A DNA stretch of 64,000 bases from positions 434,001 to 498,000 of the forward strand of contig JAIUCV010000345.1 of assembly GCA_026724425.1 (NCBI GenBank), written 5' to 3'. Shown here piece by piece: positions 36,090 through 47,090 of this stretch; the first letter of the stretch is position 1, and every line of letters begins with the position of its first letter. Made by a program: the position numbers and the translations under genes. The notes below the pieces were generated by a model. That model saw only the letters and a program-made list of their open reading frames with translations, ran no database searches and was not told the origin of the DNA. The stretch is from Erythrophleum ivorense. Lineage: Eukaryota; Streptophyta; Magnoliopsida; Fabales; Fabaceae.

Positions 36090-36475
36090 GTCGCAAAGCT
36101 AAAAATCAAAAGTTTAGACCTTGAACGGTGACTTTGAAAAATGTGTGTGAGAGGCTTTTGAAGGGTCAAGGACTCAAGGAGTTTGAGTCCTCTGGTGCTA
36201 GTCAATAGAAGCAATTGAGATGGAAAATGGGTCATGCTTCTTTGCCGGAATGAAAAATCTACGTAACATTCAACAAGATCACCATAGCCCAGACATGTAC
36301 GTGTCACATGGTTACCCTTCCATTTATTTTCTCTCAAGCCCTTCTGATCAAGTCTTCCACGGTCATTTTCCAAGTCAAATAGCGTGTGGAGCAGTTCAAG
36401 TAGGTGATATATTGGGAAGAAAGTGGAATCATAATTTAGAGAATCAGGTTCTCGTTTTAGTTTTCTTGCTCGGGG
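36090..36475 (+). promoter_or_regulatory. Conserved upstream region of copy B
   Basis: The region is clearly homologous to 50200-50622 before copy C. Conserved blocks include TTTAGACCTTGA, GGTCATGCTTCTTTGCCGGAA and a GTAGGTGATATAT TATA-like element near 36400. A W-box core occurs on the minus strand at 36164-36169 (TTGACC). In copy C the equivalent sites are 50234-50239 (TTGACC, plus) and 50275-50280 (TTGACT, minus). WRKY control is an inference from these motifs only. Confidence 0.5.
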
Positions 36476-38616
36476 ATGGCTTCAGTTTCTGTGTTTCGTT
36501 TCCTCTTATCTTTTCTCATTTTACTTCTTCTCTCAGCTGGGTATGGAAATGGGAACCATGATAAGTGTCCTAGATCGTTTGATTGTGGAGAACTTGGGAG
36601 CATCCACTTCCCTTTCACTAAGCCAGAACTGCAGGACTGTGGCTTATTCACAATACATGGTTGTGATAATCCGTCTTCAAATAAAATGATTCAACTGGAG
36701 AAGAATGGAAAACTATTATTGCTTACAAATGTCCTTCAGCAGGATAATATCGTCACAGTTTTTGATGAAGATCTACACAAGCGTTTGAAATTTAGAACTT
36801 GTGAAGCTTTCAACAAAAATATAACTCTTCCTCCAAACTCTCCTTTGGCTTCTTTTCATATCAAACACAACGTAACCCTGTTCAGATGCGAATAGGCATC
36901 CTCCTAGTTATGAGCAGGCACAAAGCTCTTTCTCAGCATGCTCGATTCTTCAGCTTCCTTGTAAAGACCTGACCGATACCAAAGACTTTTCATCGTTCTT
37001 ATGTGGTCAAATGGATATTGAAGTACGATTATCTGATGATTGTGACATGTGTTACTACCACAGGGGAGGCCTATGTCTACTTGACACCAACAATAACTTT
37101 TACTGTGACAGAGGTACACTCCTGCAACATCCCTTTTTTATGCGCTTTCCATATGATAAATTCCTTATATTTTTTCATACATTTATGCGACTGCTACTGA
37201 TTTTCAGTGCAATATTCCCAGCATAAGTCTAGTGAGATTGTCATGGATGAAGGAACAGTGCCCTTGAGATGGCTTTGCCCCGTTTTCATATATAATATAT
37301 ATTATTTACTACTACTTGCTTCTACATTCAAGTAATTTTCCCGTTATCTTTGGCATAGTCTAAGCTCCATTGCTATGTTGAATAATTAATATCTTAGCTT
37401 GATAATTAGAATTATGGACATTATGGCTTTCTCCTCTTGACAAATTTGATGCTGATACTTTACAATTGCTCTATTGCTTACTTCAAATGATTTCTTCTCT
37501 CAACTTGAGCTGCAGAGAACGGGAGTAGGTTCTTCAAGCTGGGACTTGGACTTGGGCTGGGAGGTAATGTGCATAATTTTTTCACGCGTTTTAACAATCC
37601 TGTTTATCATGCATTACTGCTATGTCAAATTCAAAATGTCTTCCTTCTCTAGTGTTATTATTTAACCTTCTCATCATTTCAATATTGTAGCAGAGAATTT
37701 CATCTGTGTTTCTATGAAGAAAAAATAAATTCCCACCTTATACCTTTGAGAAAGTTGATTTGTGATGAAATATATGAACTTATCTAGTACTAATAAAATT
37801 TTGGCATTTTTCTTTCCAAAAGAAATTGAATTAGAATTTATCGTACAGAAGACTGAGAAATATTTTTCTTTTAAAAAAATAGTATTTCAACATCTCTTCA
37901 GTTAAGGATGAATTCATCCCTACGTTTATAGTACTAGGAGAAGGTTCACGAAGAATTAGTATCTCTGATACCTTTCATGTGCATGGTATTAAAATTTGTA
38001 TCTTCTTCACCCCGGCCCTCTTAAAACATGCACACTTTCTGCTCGACTACTAAAATTCCACAGATGCTAAAGTTACAAGATTATATTCAACTTATTCTCA
38101 GTCGTCTCTGTTTTTCTCCTCCATTACTATGGATTATAATTTGAAAGTGGTCATATCTAAAGTGGGAACTCCTCTTCTGCAGGTTTATTTATTGGACTTT
38201 TAGGCATTCTGATAATTTGGCAGCTACTTGGACGTTATTACAAACGAAAACATGCATCTTCAAACGTCCAATTACAATCAACAAGCAATAATCCAATTAA
38301 TCTCTCCTCAAACGCAAGCCCAGAAAGTGTTAGGGCCTACTTTGGGGTACCCCTCTTCTCTTACGAGGAGCTTGAGAAAGCAACAAATAATTTTGACCCT
38401 TCAAGAGAACTTGGAAATGGAGGCTTTGGCACTGTTTACTATGGTAATTCACTTGAGCACTGTCCTTTCTTTAATGAAACATAGATTATTAACTTGTGTT
38501 GTTTATGGAATTTGGCGGAGTCAAGTTGTGCCTGGGAAAAAAGACGGAGGTTTAGTGAGTGGAAGGGAGGAAGAAGAGAGAGAGACCTAAAACCTTATGT
38601 GGAGTCTTTGCCATGA

Positions 38617-38826
38617 AGAAAATTATATTTAAAGACTTAAAATTTATAAAATTTATAATAAAGAATCTTAAAAATTAAAATTATTTTCAAATACCAAAAT
38701 TACTATCAAATTTTAATAGACTTATTATTAGGTTTAGAAAAATTGTTAAACTTTTTAAATATTTCAATTTTTAAGATCTTTTAATATAAATTTTATAAAA
38801 CTTAGATTTTTTGATGTAATTTTTCC
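38617..38826. mobile_element. Small inverted-repeat MITE in intron 3 of copy B
   Basis: The two halves are nearly reverse complements: AATTTATAATAAAGAATCTT (left) pairs with AATTTATATTAAAAGATCTT read from the right, within arms of about 80-100 bp. It is absent from the corresponding intron of copy C. Confidence 0.68.
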
Positions 38827-38968
38827 CTTCTCCATGGGTTTTGGACTAGGAACTTGTATGGAAAACATCATCTTTTACGGTGTTTTTATGCAAAAGTTGC
38901 AAAAATACTACATGTCCTATATATTTCTCTTTCATAATGGTATAGAATGTATAAATATGATATAATTT

Positions 38969-39316
38969 GGCTTAGATACAATTTTGATCCTTCTAGTTTT
39001 ATAAAAATAATTTGGTTATTTCAGTTCAAAATCATGCACTGTTGTTTTCTTCTTTTTTTTTAAATGACCTAGTTTGCTCCTTTGTTTTATAATTCATATA
39101 AAATTTAATACCAAATTTAATATAAGTTAATGAGATCATGTAAATAAATAATACCTAAGCCCATAAATTTAGTTTCGCCTAATTTTGTATAGATTATGAG
39201 ACAAGCGACAAAATTGGATCTTGCGAATAATAGAAGGACAACATTTTTTATTTTCAAACTAGAGGAGCCAAATTGATATTTTATAAATCTAGAAGAACAA
39301 AAAATGCATTTAAGCT
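38969..39316. mobile_element. MITE with about 80-100-bp TIRs in intron 3 of copy B
   Basis: The left end GGCTTAGATACAATTTTGAT and the reverse complement of the right end AGCTTAAATGCATTTTTTGT share the layout and run on through a TTCTAGWTTTATAAAA block and an AATTTGGYT block. This resembles a widespread plant MITE type that opens with a CTTAAATGCA-like motif. The target duplication is not clear. Confidence 0.6.
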
Positions 39317-40505
39317 ATGTTATTATTAGTAATTGTAGGACAATACTGCTATAAACATGATTATCTTCCTAATGGCCCACCAAACCCATACCTTGATTAA
39401 TACCCAAGCAAAAAGCCAAATAAACAAATGCAATGCAAATTATGACATCAGACCCAAAAATCCTTAGAACATCTTACATCTTGTTCATAACTTCTACTTT
39501 GATTTTCAACAACTAGGAAAACTCCAAGATGGACGAGAAGTTGCAATCAAACGTCTATATAGCCACAATTATCGACGCGTAGAACAATTCGTGAATGAAA
39601 TCGAAATCCTCACTCGCTTGCGCCATCAAAATCTTGTATCCCTCTATGGTTGCACTTCCCGCCACAGCCATGAACTTCTCCTCGTGTATGAATACATTCC
39701 AAATGGCACCGTTTCGTGTCATCTTCATGGTGAGCTAGCCAATTGTCATTTACTACCATGGCCTTTAAGAATCAAAATTGCCATAGAAACTGCAACTGCA
39801 TTAGCTTATCTTCATGCTTCCGATACCATCCACCGTGATGTCAAGACCAACAATATTCTTTTAGACAACAATTTCTGTGTTAAGGTTGCAGATTTTGGAC
39901 TTTCAAGATTGTTTCCCAACAATGTCACACATGTTTCCACTGCCCCTCAAGGGACCCCAGGTTATGTTGACCCAGAATATCACAGATGCTGCCAGCTTAC
40001 CAACAAAAGTGATGTGTATAGCTTTGGAGTTGTGCTTATTGAGCTGATATCATCTATGCCAGCAGTTGATATAAGAAGGCATAAAGATGAGAGAAATTTG
40101 GCAAATCTAGCGATAAAGAAAATTCAAAAAAGTGCATTTGGGGAGTTGATAGATCCTTCTCTTGGTTTTGAGTCAGATAATGAGGTTAGGAGGATGATAA
40201 TTTTAGTGGCTGAGTTGGCTTTTCACTGTTTACAAGGGGACAAGAATTTGAGACCTTCCATGGATGAGGTTTTGGAGATGTTGAGGAGAATTGAGAATGG
40301 GAAGGAGGAACTTGATCATCTAGAAGAAGTGGATATTCATGGGGCAGATGGGATTTCACACATTGGTGTAATACATCCACCATCACCACCTTCACCAGAC
40401 TACGATGAGGCTATATTGTTGAAAAATATAAAGCCATTGCCTTCACCAAAAACTGTCACTGATAAATGGCATAGCAAGTCTACTACATCTAGTATCAGTA
40501 CTTAG

Positions 40506-41443
40506 TTAATGGCTTATCCTCATTTGTTAAAGATTATTTTATACATCATATCATAGTCGATGGCAAGGTTTGGGTTGTAAACACAAAAGAAAGCATTTTA
40601 AAGTAGATTTTGTTTGTAAAATATATGTAAATCAAGCTAGTTTTAAATATATATGTAATCATGTGAGCCATACTTTTTAATGAAGCATAGATATTTGAAC
40701 ATGGAGTCGCTCTTTCGAAGTGTTGTTGTTTTTTTTATTTTTTAAATCTGCATCTTCCCGGTGGTTTGCCTGCTAATCGGCCTTTCATGTTCGTCCTTCG
40801 CCAATGTTGATATGGCAAGCAAGTTCGCCTAAACCAACAGCTTCTGCCCATTTGCATTTGAGAATTTAAATCTGTGACAAACAAGTCAAAGGGATCATCA
40901 GTAGGTAGAAGTTCGATGATGACTGAAGGAACTGAGGCAAAAAGTGATGACGAAGAAAAATGATCAAAGTAAATGATGAGTAGGTTCAAATTAGTTGGTT
41001 TTGAAAAACAACCTTATGGGGCAAATTAATGATGAGCTATATGATAAGAAGGAGGAAAAATACATTCCTTAGATCAGATCTGGTCAATTTGGAAGGCAAA
41101 TGGATGGTGAGGAGAATAAATCTCCAAAATTTCATGGCACATTCTTGTATTTAGGCTGGAGGTGTGGGATCTCATGGGGTCTTTGTTGTAGCTGTTTGTG
41201 TTCTTCAAGGCGTTTCTCAGCTCGCTATTACGAAGCGTGTATATATATGCCATGGCTGTGTTTTGAAGTCAGGAATGAGGAGTAGATTGGTACTGCTTTT
41301 GGCCTGTGCACTTTTCAGCTTTACAGGAGTTTTAACCTGTTGTCAAAGAGAGAGAAAAAAATCACAAGGTAGATGAGAATGCAGTCAACAAGTTGCGTAG
41401 AATTTGCTAATCTTTTTTCAATTCCTATAGCTAGAAAAATAAA
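40506..41443. other. 3' flank of copy B (duplicated)
   Basis: The stretch aligns with 348-1066 after copy A. Open frames at 41100-41376 are not maintained in copy A's flank, so they are not treated as genes. Confidence 0.65.
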
Positions 41444-41965
41444 GAAAAAATTAATTATTTAATCTTTATTATTTATTTTTAAAATTAATTCTTCCCTATA
41501 CTCTTACAAACATTAAAATTTTACCCTCTACTATGACAGTGGTTTAATTACGTCAATTTTTGGCTAAGGTGACTAATGGCTTGTGCACTTAACTGCCACA
41601 TCTGTACAAAATTGCATAATTTAATTCATTTTCGTTTTCGTGTATTCCTTTTTTCAGTTCACGCCACCCGCAAAGCCCATGTCTTCTTCGTCCTACACTA
41701 GTCATCATTCTTTCCAAAGCTCGTCATTCCATTGCTACGCTATGCCCTTCCTCTCTCCTATTCCTCTTGATTTTCTTCTCCCTTTCAAACTCTTACTGTC
41801 AGCCCACTAGTCTTCTCTCCCGCCAAAATCCTCCACCCTTTTTAATCTTTTTGTTTTTTTAACTCTGACGGCTGCTACCTGCTCTGCTCTCAATCAGCAA
41901 GCTTGAACCTTCTTCCCTTCCCTTTCCCTTTCCCTCTGATCTTCCAGTAAGAGTGGTGTGAGAAT

Positions 41966-42193
41966 TTAATCGTATCTAAGACTGGTCAGATTCTCTTTTC
42001 TCTCGTTCTTTCGTGGAATATACCTAGAAAATGCAAAAGGCTTTTTCTTTTTGTCCACCTCCGCATCATCACCAGTTTTAATTCCTTCCTCTTCGATCCA
42101 CAACCCCATCTTCTTCAGCAGTTCGCAAACAAGCCTTGAAAATTCTGTCAAATTAGTAACTTGATGCAGCGAAAAAGAACCATCACTCCACAC
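41966..42193 (-). other. Unassigned open frame inside the Pack-MULE-like element
   Basis: Minus-strand reading gives 75 codons including FSLHQVTNLTEFSRLVCELL and KKMGLWIEEEGIKTGDDAE. The composition looks protein-like and not low-complexity, but I do not recognise a family. It could be a second captured exon or chance. Confidence 0.25.
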
Positions 42194-42329
42194 GCTCCAC
42201 CTTTTTCATTTCCTCTCCCAAACAACCTTAGTCACACAGAATAAAGACGTCTCCCCTCTCCACTTTTCACTTTCCACTTTCGCTACCTCCGTACAGTCTA
42301 ATCTGAATCTCCAACGCCTCCATCCTTCT

Positions 42330-42562
42330 GAGGATGACCCAGAAATGCGCACAAGAAGAAAAACCCATCAAAGGCTCCTCAGAATCATACTCACTAACCA
42401 CGAAGCCACTGATTCTGAGTCTGACTCTTGCGCCCAAAAAAAAAAAACCACAAAAATTGCCAAGAGTGAAGAGGCACATCACACAGATCAGCATCCACTT
42501 TACATCCTTAGATTCTCCTTCTTCTTCTTCGGTTTTGTCGCGTAACTCAGATGCGAAAGAGG

Positions 42563-42590
<28 letters not shown>
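42330..42590 (+). pseudogene. Captured fragment of a cytokinin response factor (AP2/ERF group VI) N-terminus
   Basis: In one frame the translation contains RLLRIILTNHEATDSESDS (about 42376-42432). After a run of twelve A residues the matching continues in the next frame with LPRVKRHITQISIH (from about 42460) and a serine-rich stretch. Cytokinin response factors carry an N-terminal CRF domain with the same arrangement: a basic-hydrophobic strand, T-D-x-DATDSSSD, then R-RVKR-I-EI. The AP2 DNA-binding domain that should follow is absent, replaced by a (GA)n tract and the element's right arm. The fragment is frameshifted and has no obvious start of its own, so it is a captured relic. The identification rests on motif memory alone. 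Confidence 0.55.

Positions 42591-42597
<7 letters not shown>
42566..42597 (+). repeat. (GA)n microsatellite
   Basis: About sixteen perfect GA units just after the CRF-like fragment. Confidence 0.88.
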
Positions 42598-42599
<2 letters not shown>

Positions 42600-43121
42600 T
42601 TTTCGGATCTGGGTTATCTGGAACTAAATCGGAAACGAATTAAATTGAGAAAGTCTTAGGTTGAAACATTGTTTGTATTCTATTCAATAAAAAAAATCTA
42701 AATCAAATAAAATGATATTTATCTTTTGATAAAATAATGTTAAATCATATAATGGAATCTGCTGTATATAACCTATATTTTATTACCTATTATTTTTTAT
42801 TAGTACGTGAGTCTTATTTAATTTAATTTAATTTTTTAAAAAATAAATAATGTAATACTCTAATAATAGTTAAGAACTTCTCTGATACAATTTTATGCAC
42901 ATGTGGCACTATCGTGTACAAGTCCTTAGCCACCACAAAACATTAATGCTGTTATGCCAAGCAAATATAGGAGGGAGTAAAATTTTAATGTTTGTAAAAT
43001 GCAAAAATTAACACTCAAATGGTTGGAAATTATAGGCATATTTAAGAAAAAAAATATAAAAATCAAATTAAAATTAAAATAAATTATACGAACTAAATAA
43101 TTAATTTTTTTCAAAATTAAA

Positions 43122-46020
43122 AGTCCATTACTTTCAAAGTGCAGTTATATAAAATTAGTACTATATTTAGAAGGAAAAATTTATAAATAATTTTTTATAT
43201 ATTTATATGCTTATTATCAATTTTTCAATTAAAATATAATAAGTGTATACTTTTTTAATTAAAACATAATAAATTTATAATTTTTGTAGATAATTATATG
43301 ATTGTTACTTAAATTACATATTTGTCATATTTTCATTAAAAATTATATATTTATCATATTTTAATTAAAAATATGATAATAAAAATATAAATAATCACAA
43401 TTAAGTTTAGTGCTATTTAAAAGTGCATATTATTAACATTACTCAATTAGTAATAACCAAAAACAATTCAGCAAAAGCCAACTAATTGTAGTTTGGTTAA
43501 AAATTGTACAAAACCCTGTTACTCTATTTAGCAGAAGATCCTCTGGTACAAAGTGTAGAGTTCTCTCATTTTTATACAGGAAACATCGAAGCACTAGGCG
43601 AGGCACAATCAAAAGAAGAGGTGAAAAATTACAAATTAGAAATGATCAGGCTAGAATGTTACTTAGGTAGGTTTAGAATTATTATGATTTTTATTTTTGA
43701 ACAAAAAATTATAAAATTGTATTTAATTAAATTTTTAAAATTATACTTCTTTTAGTATATTTTAAAAGTAATAACTGTGATTGAAATATACGTTAGAAAT
43801 AGATAATGCTTTTCAAATACAACTGTGTCCGTTGCCCTTAAGATAACTAAAAAAATTATTGTTTAAATTTAAATATTTTAAATATATTTTTATTAGAAAT
43901 CTATTATTGTTGGGTTTATATTATATATATATATATATATATATGAAGAAACACAAATATCCCTTAAAAGTGCAGAAGGCATTAAAGAAAAAATTTAGAT
44001 ATAATTTTTATATTTTTGTTATTAAATTATTTAATAATAATAAGACAAATATATTACTTTTGTATTTAAATATATAGCTTTTATAAGTTAACATCATATA
44101 ATTGACTTTTTAAAAAATTATACATATTATAATTTATTAAAAATTTAATAATAAAAATATAAAGACTTAGACTTAAATCTAACTCAAAAGCAAATATTGT
44201 GCAAAGATACTCCTTCGAGCCGTTGAAAGCAGAATTGTACTGCATTTTGAAGTGTAACATAGGACAAACAATGGGAAATTCATTATCTCTCTCTTCCTAA
44301 AGAAGTATTTAAATCACACAATTGTTTTTTTTTTTTTTATATTTTGAGAATACATATTGTCCTTGCTTAAAATTAAAAAAATATTATATTTATCTCCTTT
44401 CAACAAAAGATACATTACAATTACAATTATTTTAATCAAAATACCCATATATCTAGTATTTATATAATAATTGTTCAATTTGAGAAATCACAATTTGAAC
44501 AGGAAAAGAAATCGAGGAGAATAAGAGATCAAAGGGACATGACTTGCATTAAGGGTCATCGAAGAGAGATAATACGATAAGATAAAGTATCTTATGTCTT
44601 TTGGGGTTAAAGCTAAGAAAGATGATCATTGTTCTTGCTTGAATTTTTTGTGTGTGTTCTTGACAACGGTCTTGTTGTAAGAGTTTTTGTTTATAAGTTT
44701 TATGTAATGAAAGTCAGGTTAAATATCTAGTTAAATTGTAAAAACCATCTAATTAAGGTGGCTTATTATGTTAAAATCTTTTTGTTCAAAATAACTTGAA
44801 CAATTTATTGTGTTAACTTTTTATATGAAATTTAATGAATGATAATTATTGAATCTCCTAGGACTTTTAAAAATGAGTTGGATTGAGTTGAACCAATTCA
44901 AATATTTATTGTTAGGAGATCTCTATAACAAATATAATAAGTATTCAATATTTATATTTAACCAATATGAAATAATTAATTTTTTAAATTTAACAAATTG
45001 TAAAACCATTTGATAAAAAATAAATTATTAAAAACAAAGAGTAGGTTTGCATTTTTTAAAAGTTAAATAATTTATAAATTGATAATTCAATTTTAAAAAG
45101 CATATGTGTAGTAAATATATATTAAAAAAATAAATATTGTCATAAATTTAACAAAGTTTAAAATAAATTAAATATATGTTTTTAACATAAAATATATACT
45201 ATTAAGATAAAAGTTTTAAAAATATATTTAACATGGTTATTTTTAATAAAAATTAATGTTATTTTTCAAATCATTTTAATCATATTTTAATTTTTGAAGT
45301 AAGTGTATATTTTTAAAAAAAAATAAATAATTTAAACATTGAAAAAAAAGAAGAAAGAAAATTATTTTAATCATTTATTAACTCACTTAAGGTAATGAAT
45401 TCATATCTATTCAATTCCAACGTCATCTACTTATGCCATGCCAAAGCGGCACATAAAACATAATGTTTGAAGTAATAAATGTTGATTGGTCCCCCCAAAA
45501 AAAAATTGATTTAATAGTATTGAAGTAGTCTTTAATTTTTTTTAATTTCACTTTAAATTTTAAATAGAGTGAGAGATTAACCAAAACATCCTAAGTTGTT
45601 TTTAATACTATGTAAAAGTTTCAGATTTAAACGTTTTATATTTAATTAATAAATATATAGTGTATATTTAAAAATATATTAAAAATAAAAAACAAAAAGG
45701 AGTTGATAAAAAAATTGAAGCTCATATATATTTTTATTCTTTTATATCTCTTTCTTTTCTAAATACATAATACATCACAATTCAAAAGTTTCATTTATAG
45801 ATTACAAACGGGGTTTCAAACTTTATTTCACATGCAAATTTATCAAAATTTGGTTTTTGAATTCCTTAAAAACTTGCATAGACTAGTTCCGTCATAAATC
45901 CAACCATAACTTTTTCCTAAACAAATTTATAAACTGTCTTAACTAATCATTTATATTGTGTATATTCAACGATATTATGTTTATGTTCAATTTATATATT
46001 TTGATACTTTAAATTAGAAC
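43122..46020. other. A+T-rich spacer, partly duplicated flank
   Basis: 43122-43945 is homologous to copy A's flank on both sides of the large MULE. From 43945 to 46020 I see only A+T-rich DNA with no gene or element ends. A (TA)n tract lies at 43922-43944. The frame 43504-43755 is not conserved in the homologous flank (13690-13940) and is rejected. Confidence 0.55.
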
Positions 46021-46522
46021 TTAAACAGAGAAAAATGGTATTTTGTTTTGGGAGTTTAGATTGCACTCCATCCATAATTTGGTCATTCTTTTCTGGAAAG
46101 AGAAAAAGGAGGGGCTTCGCGCATCGGCAACTGAATTTCACTTGGGAAAATCAAAGTGAGCGGCAAAATTTTTGAAGATGGGTAAGTGGGTATAGATGGA
46201 TAGATTCAGGATCTTTTGCTGCTGATAAACAAAAGTTCAATTGAGAAAGCAGAGGATATGAACTGTATTCTATTGGTTTTACTGTTTCTCCATCATTTGG
46301 ACCCATTTTCATCCTTACTAAGCAAACCTTGGGAATGGACTGAATCTTGTTCCACCCAATAGTGAAAAGAAAAATGGTAGGTGGTGTCTAATTTTACATA
46401 TTCAGACCGGGCTCGCTGCACTCCAGGTGCTTGAAATTATGCTTGAGACACTTCAGAGATGGAGGGTGCCCAAAAATCAAGTCATCAAACGTACGACTAT
46501 GCCATAGTCAGGTGAGTATCCT
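46021..46522. other. Distal 5' block of copy C (duplicated)
   Basis: Aligned with about 35010-35520 before copy B. It ends in GAGTATCCT (46514-46522), the candidate left target duplication of the next element. Confidence 0.72.
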
Positions 46523-46599
46523 CAGATTCTGATCCTCTACATATGTCTGCCATATGCATTGCATGCAAAGCATCAATGGAGATGTTTTGGATGGATTTT

Positions 46600-47090
46600 T
46601 CTACCAAAAATGAGCGAATCTTTGCCGTCTATCTCGCGTGATCTGAAATTTCCATTGAAGCCCCCAAAATGCACTACATCAGAGCTCTGAAATTAACCCC
46701 TAAATGCGTCATTTCAGCTTCCCAAAACGTGATGCTCGTCTTCCTCCTCTATGCTAGCTATGGCAGCAGTGGCAAAGCCATCTTCCTTGCTTGCATATGT
46801 TTCGCGAAACCTCCATCCTCCTCAAACGCGGCTTCCCCAAACCCAGAGGTTAGATCTGACATTCTCAACTGATATTTTGGTGATATTTTAATCAAAGTGT
46901 GATTTAGTTATGATAATTATGGGTGAATATAGGGTAGCAGTCTTGGGTCATTATCAACCGATATCTACCGGCCATTGCAGCTTTGTGAGGAGGAAGATGA
47001 TGCTACCAGTCCATTAGCAGCACCTAAGCCTAAACTTAATTATCAGAACCTGCAAACTGGGTGTAATGTGATATTCCAAGAGGCAAGTGT
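46600..47090 (+). pseudogene. Exon-like captured sequence, unknown protein
   Basis: The first part ends at about 46849 with a frame MLAMAAVAKPSSLLAYVSRN, followed by LHPPQTRLPQTQR. It is alanine/serine/arginine-rich and acid-poor, similar in style to an organelle-targeting peptide, and the following GTTAGATCTG could be a donor. A second open part starts after an AG at about 46931 and reads through LCEEEDDATSPLAAPKPKLN and YQNLQTGCNVIFQE. It ends at AAGAG/GCAAGT (47083-47091), which fits the rare GC-AG donor. The family is not recognised. It may be a fragment of a host gene taken up by the surrounding element. Confidence 0.35.

Larger units (their letters stand above)
36476..40505 (+). pseudogene. 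LRK10L-type receptor-like kinase, copy B, broken ectodomain
   Basis: Exon 1 starts at ATG 36476 with a signal peptide (FRFLLSFLILLLLSAGYGNG) and a GUB_WAK-type start (CPRSFDCGELGSIHFPF). It hits a stop at 36893. Between the TGC codon at 36887 and the SACSILQLP block (from 36933) it is 77 bp shorter than copy C, so the frame is lost. The rest of exon 1 (to 37113) still resembles the WAK-associated C domain. Exon 2 is 37516-37563, exon 3 38183-38443 (membrane segment FIGLLGILIIW, glycine loop GNGGFGTV) and exon 4 39517-40505. The kinase exons are open: VAIKRL, HRDVKTNN, DFG in VADFGLSRLF, and GTPGYVDPEYH, an RD-type active kinase. The C-terminal tail is complete. A truncated kinase product is conceivable; as a receptor it looks dead. 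Confidence 0.85.
41444..43112. mobile_element. Pack-MULE-like element with captured host sequence
   Basis: The element interrupts the duplicated flank: AGCTAGAAAAATA before it and AAGTCCATTAC after it are nearly adjacent in copy A (about 988-1013). The ends are inverted (GAAAAAATTAATTATTTA on the left, the same with one extra A on the right). The similarity extends about 200 bp, with blocks TACAAACATTAAAATTTTAC and a GGCTAAGG...TTGTRCAC...TGCCACAT series. A 9-bp target duplication with one mismatch fits: AAAAATAAA at 41435-41443 and AAAATTAAA at 43113-43121. The interior (41640-42640) is far richer in C and G than the flanks and gene-like, but has no transposase. Confidence 0.7.

Noticed and set aside
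41100..41376. Two overlapping open frames downstream of copy B
   Set aside because: They lie in duplicated 3' flank; the copy A counterpart has shifted frames and stops.
43504..43755. 83-codon open frame after copy B
   Set aside because: It is not maintained in the homologous flank of copy A (13690-13940) and ends in A+T-rich sequence.
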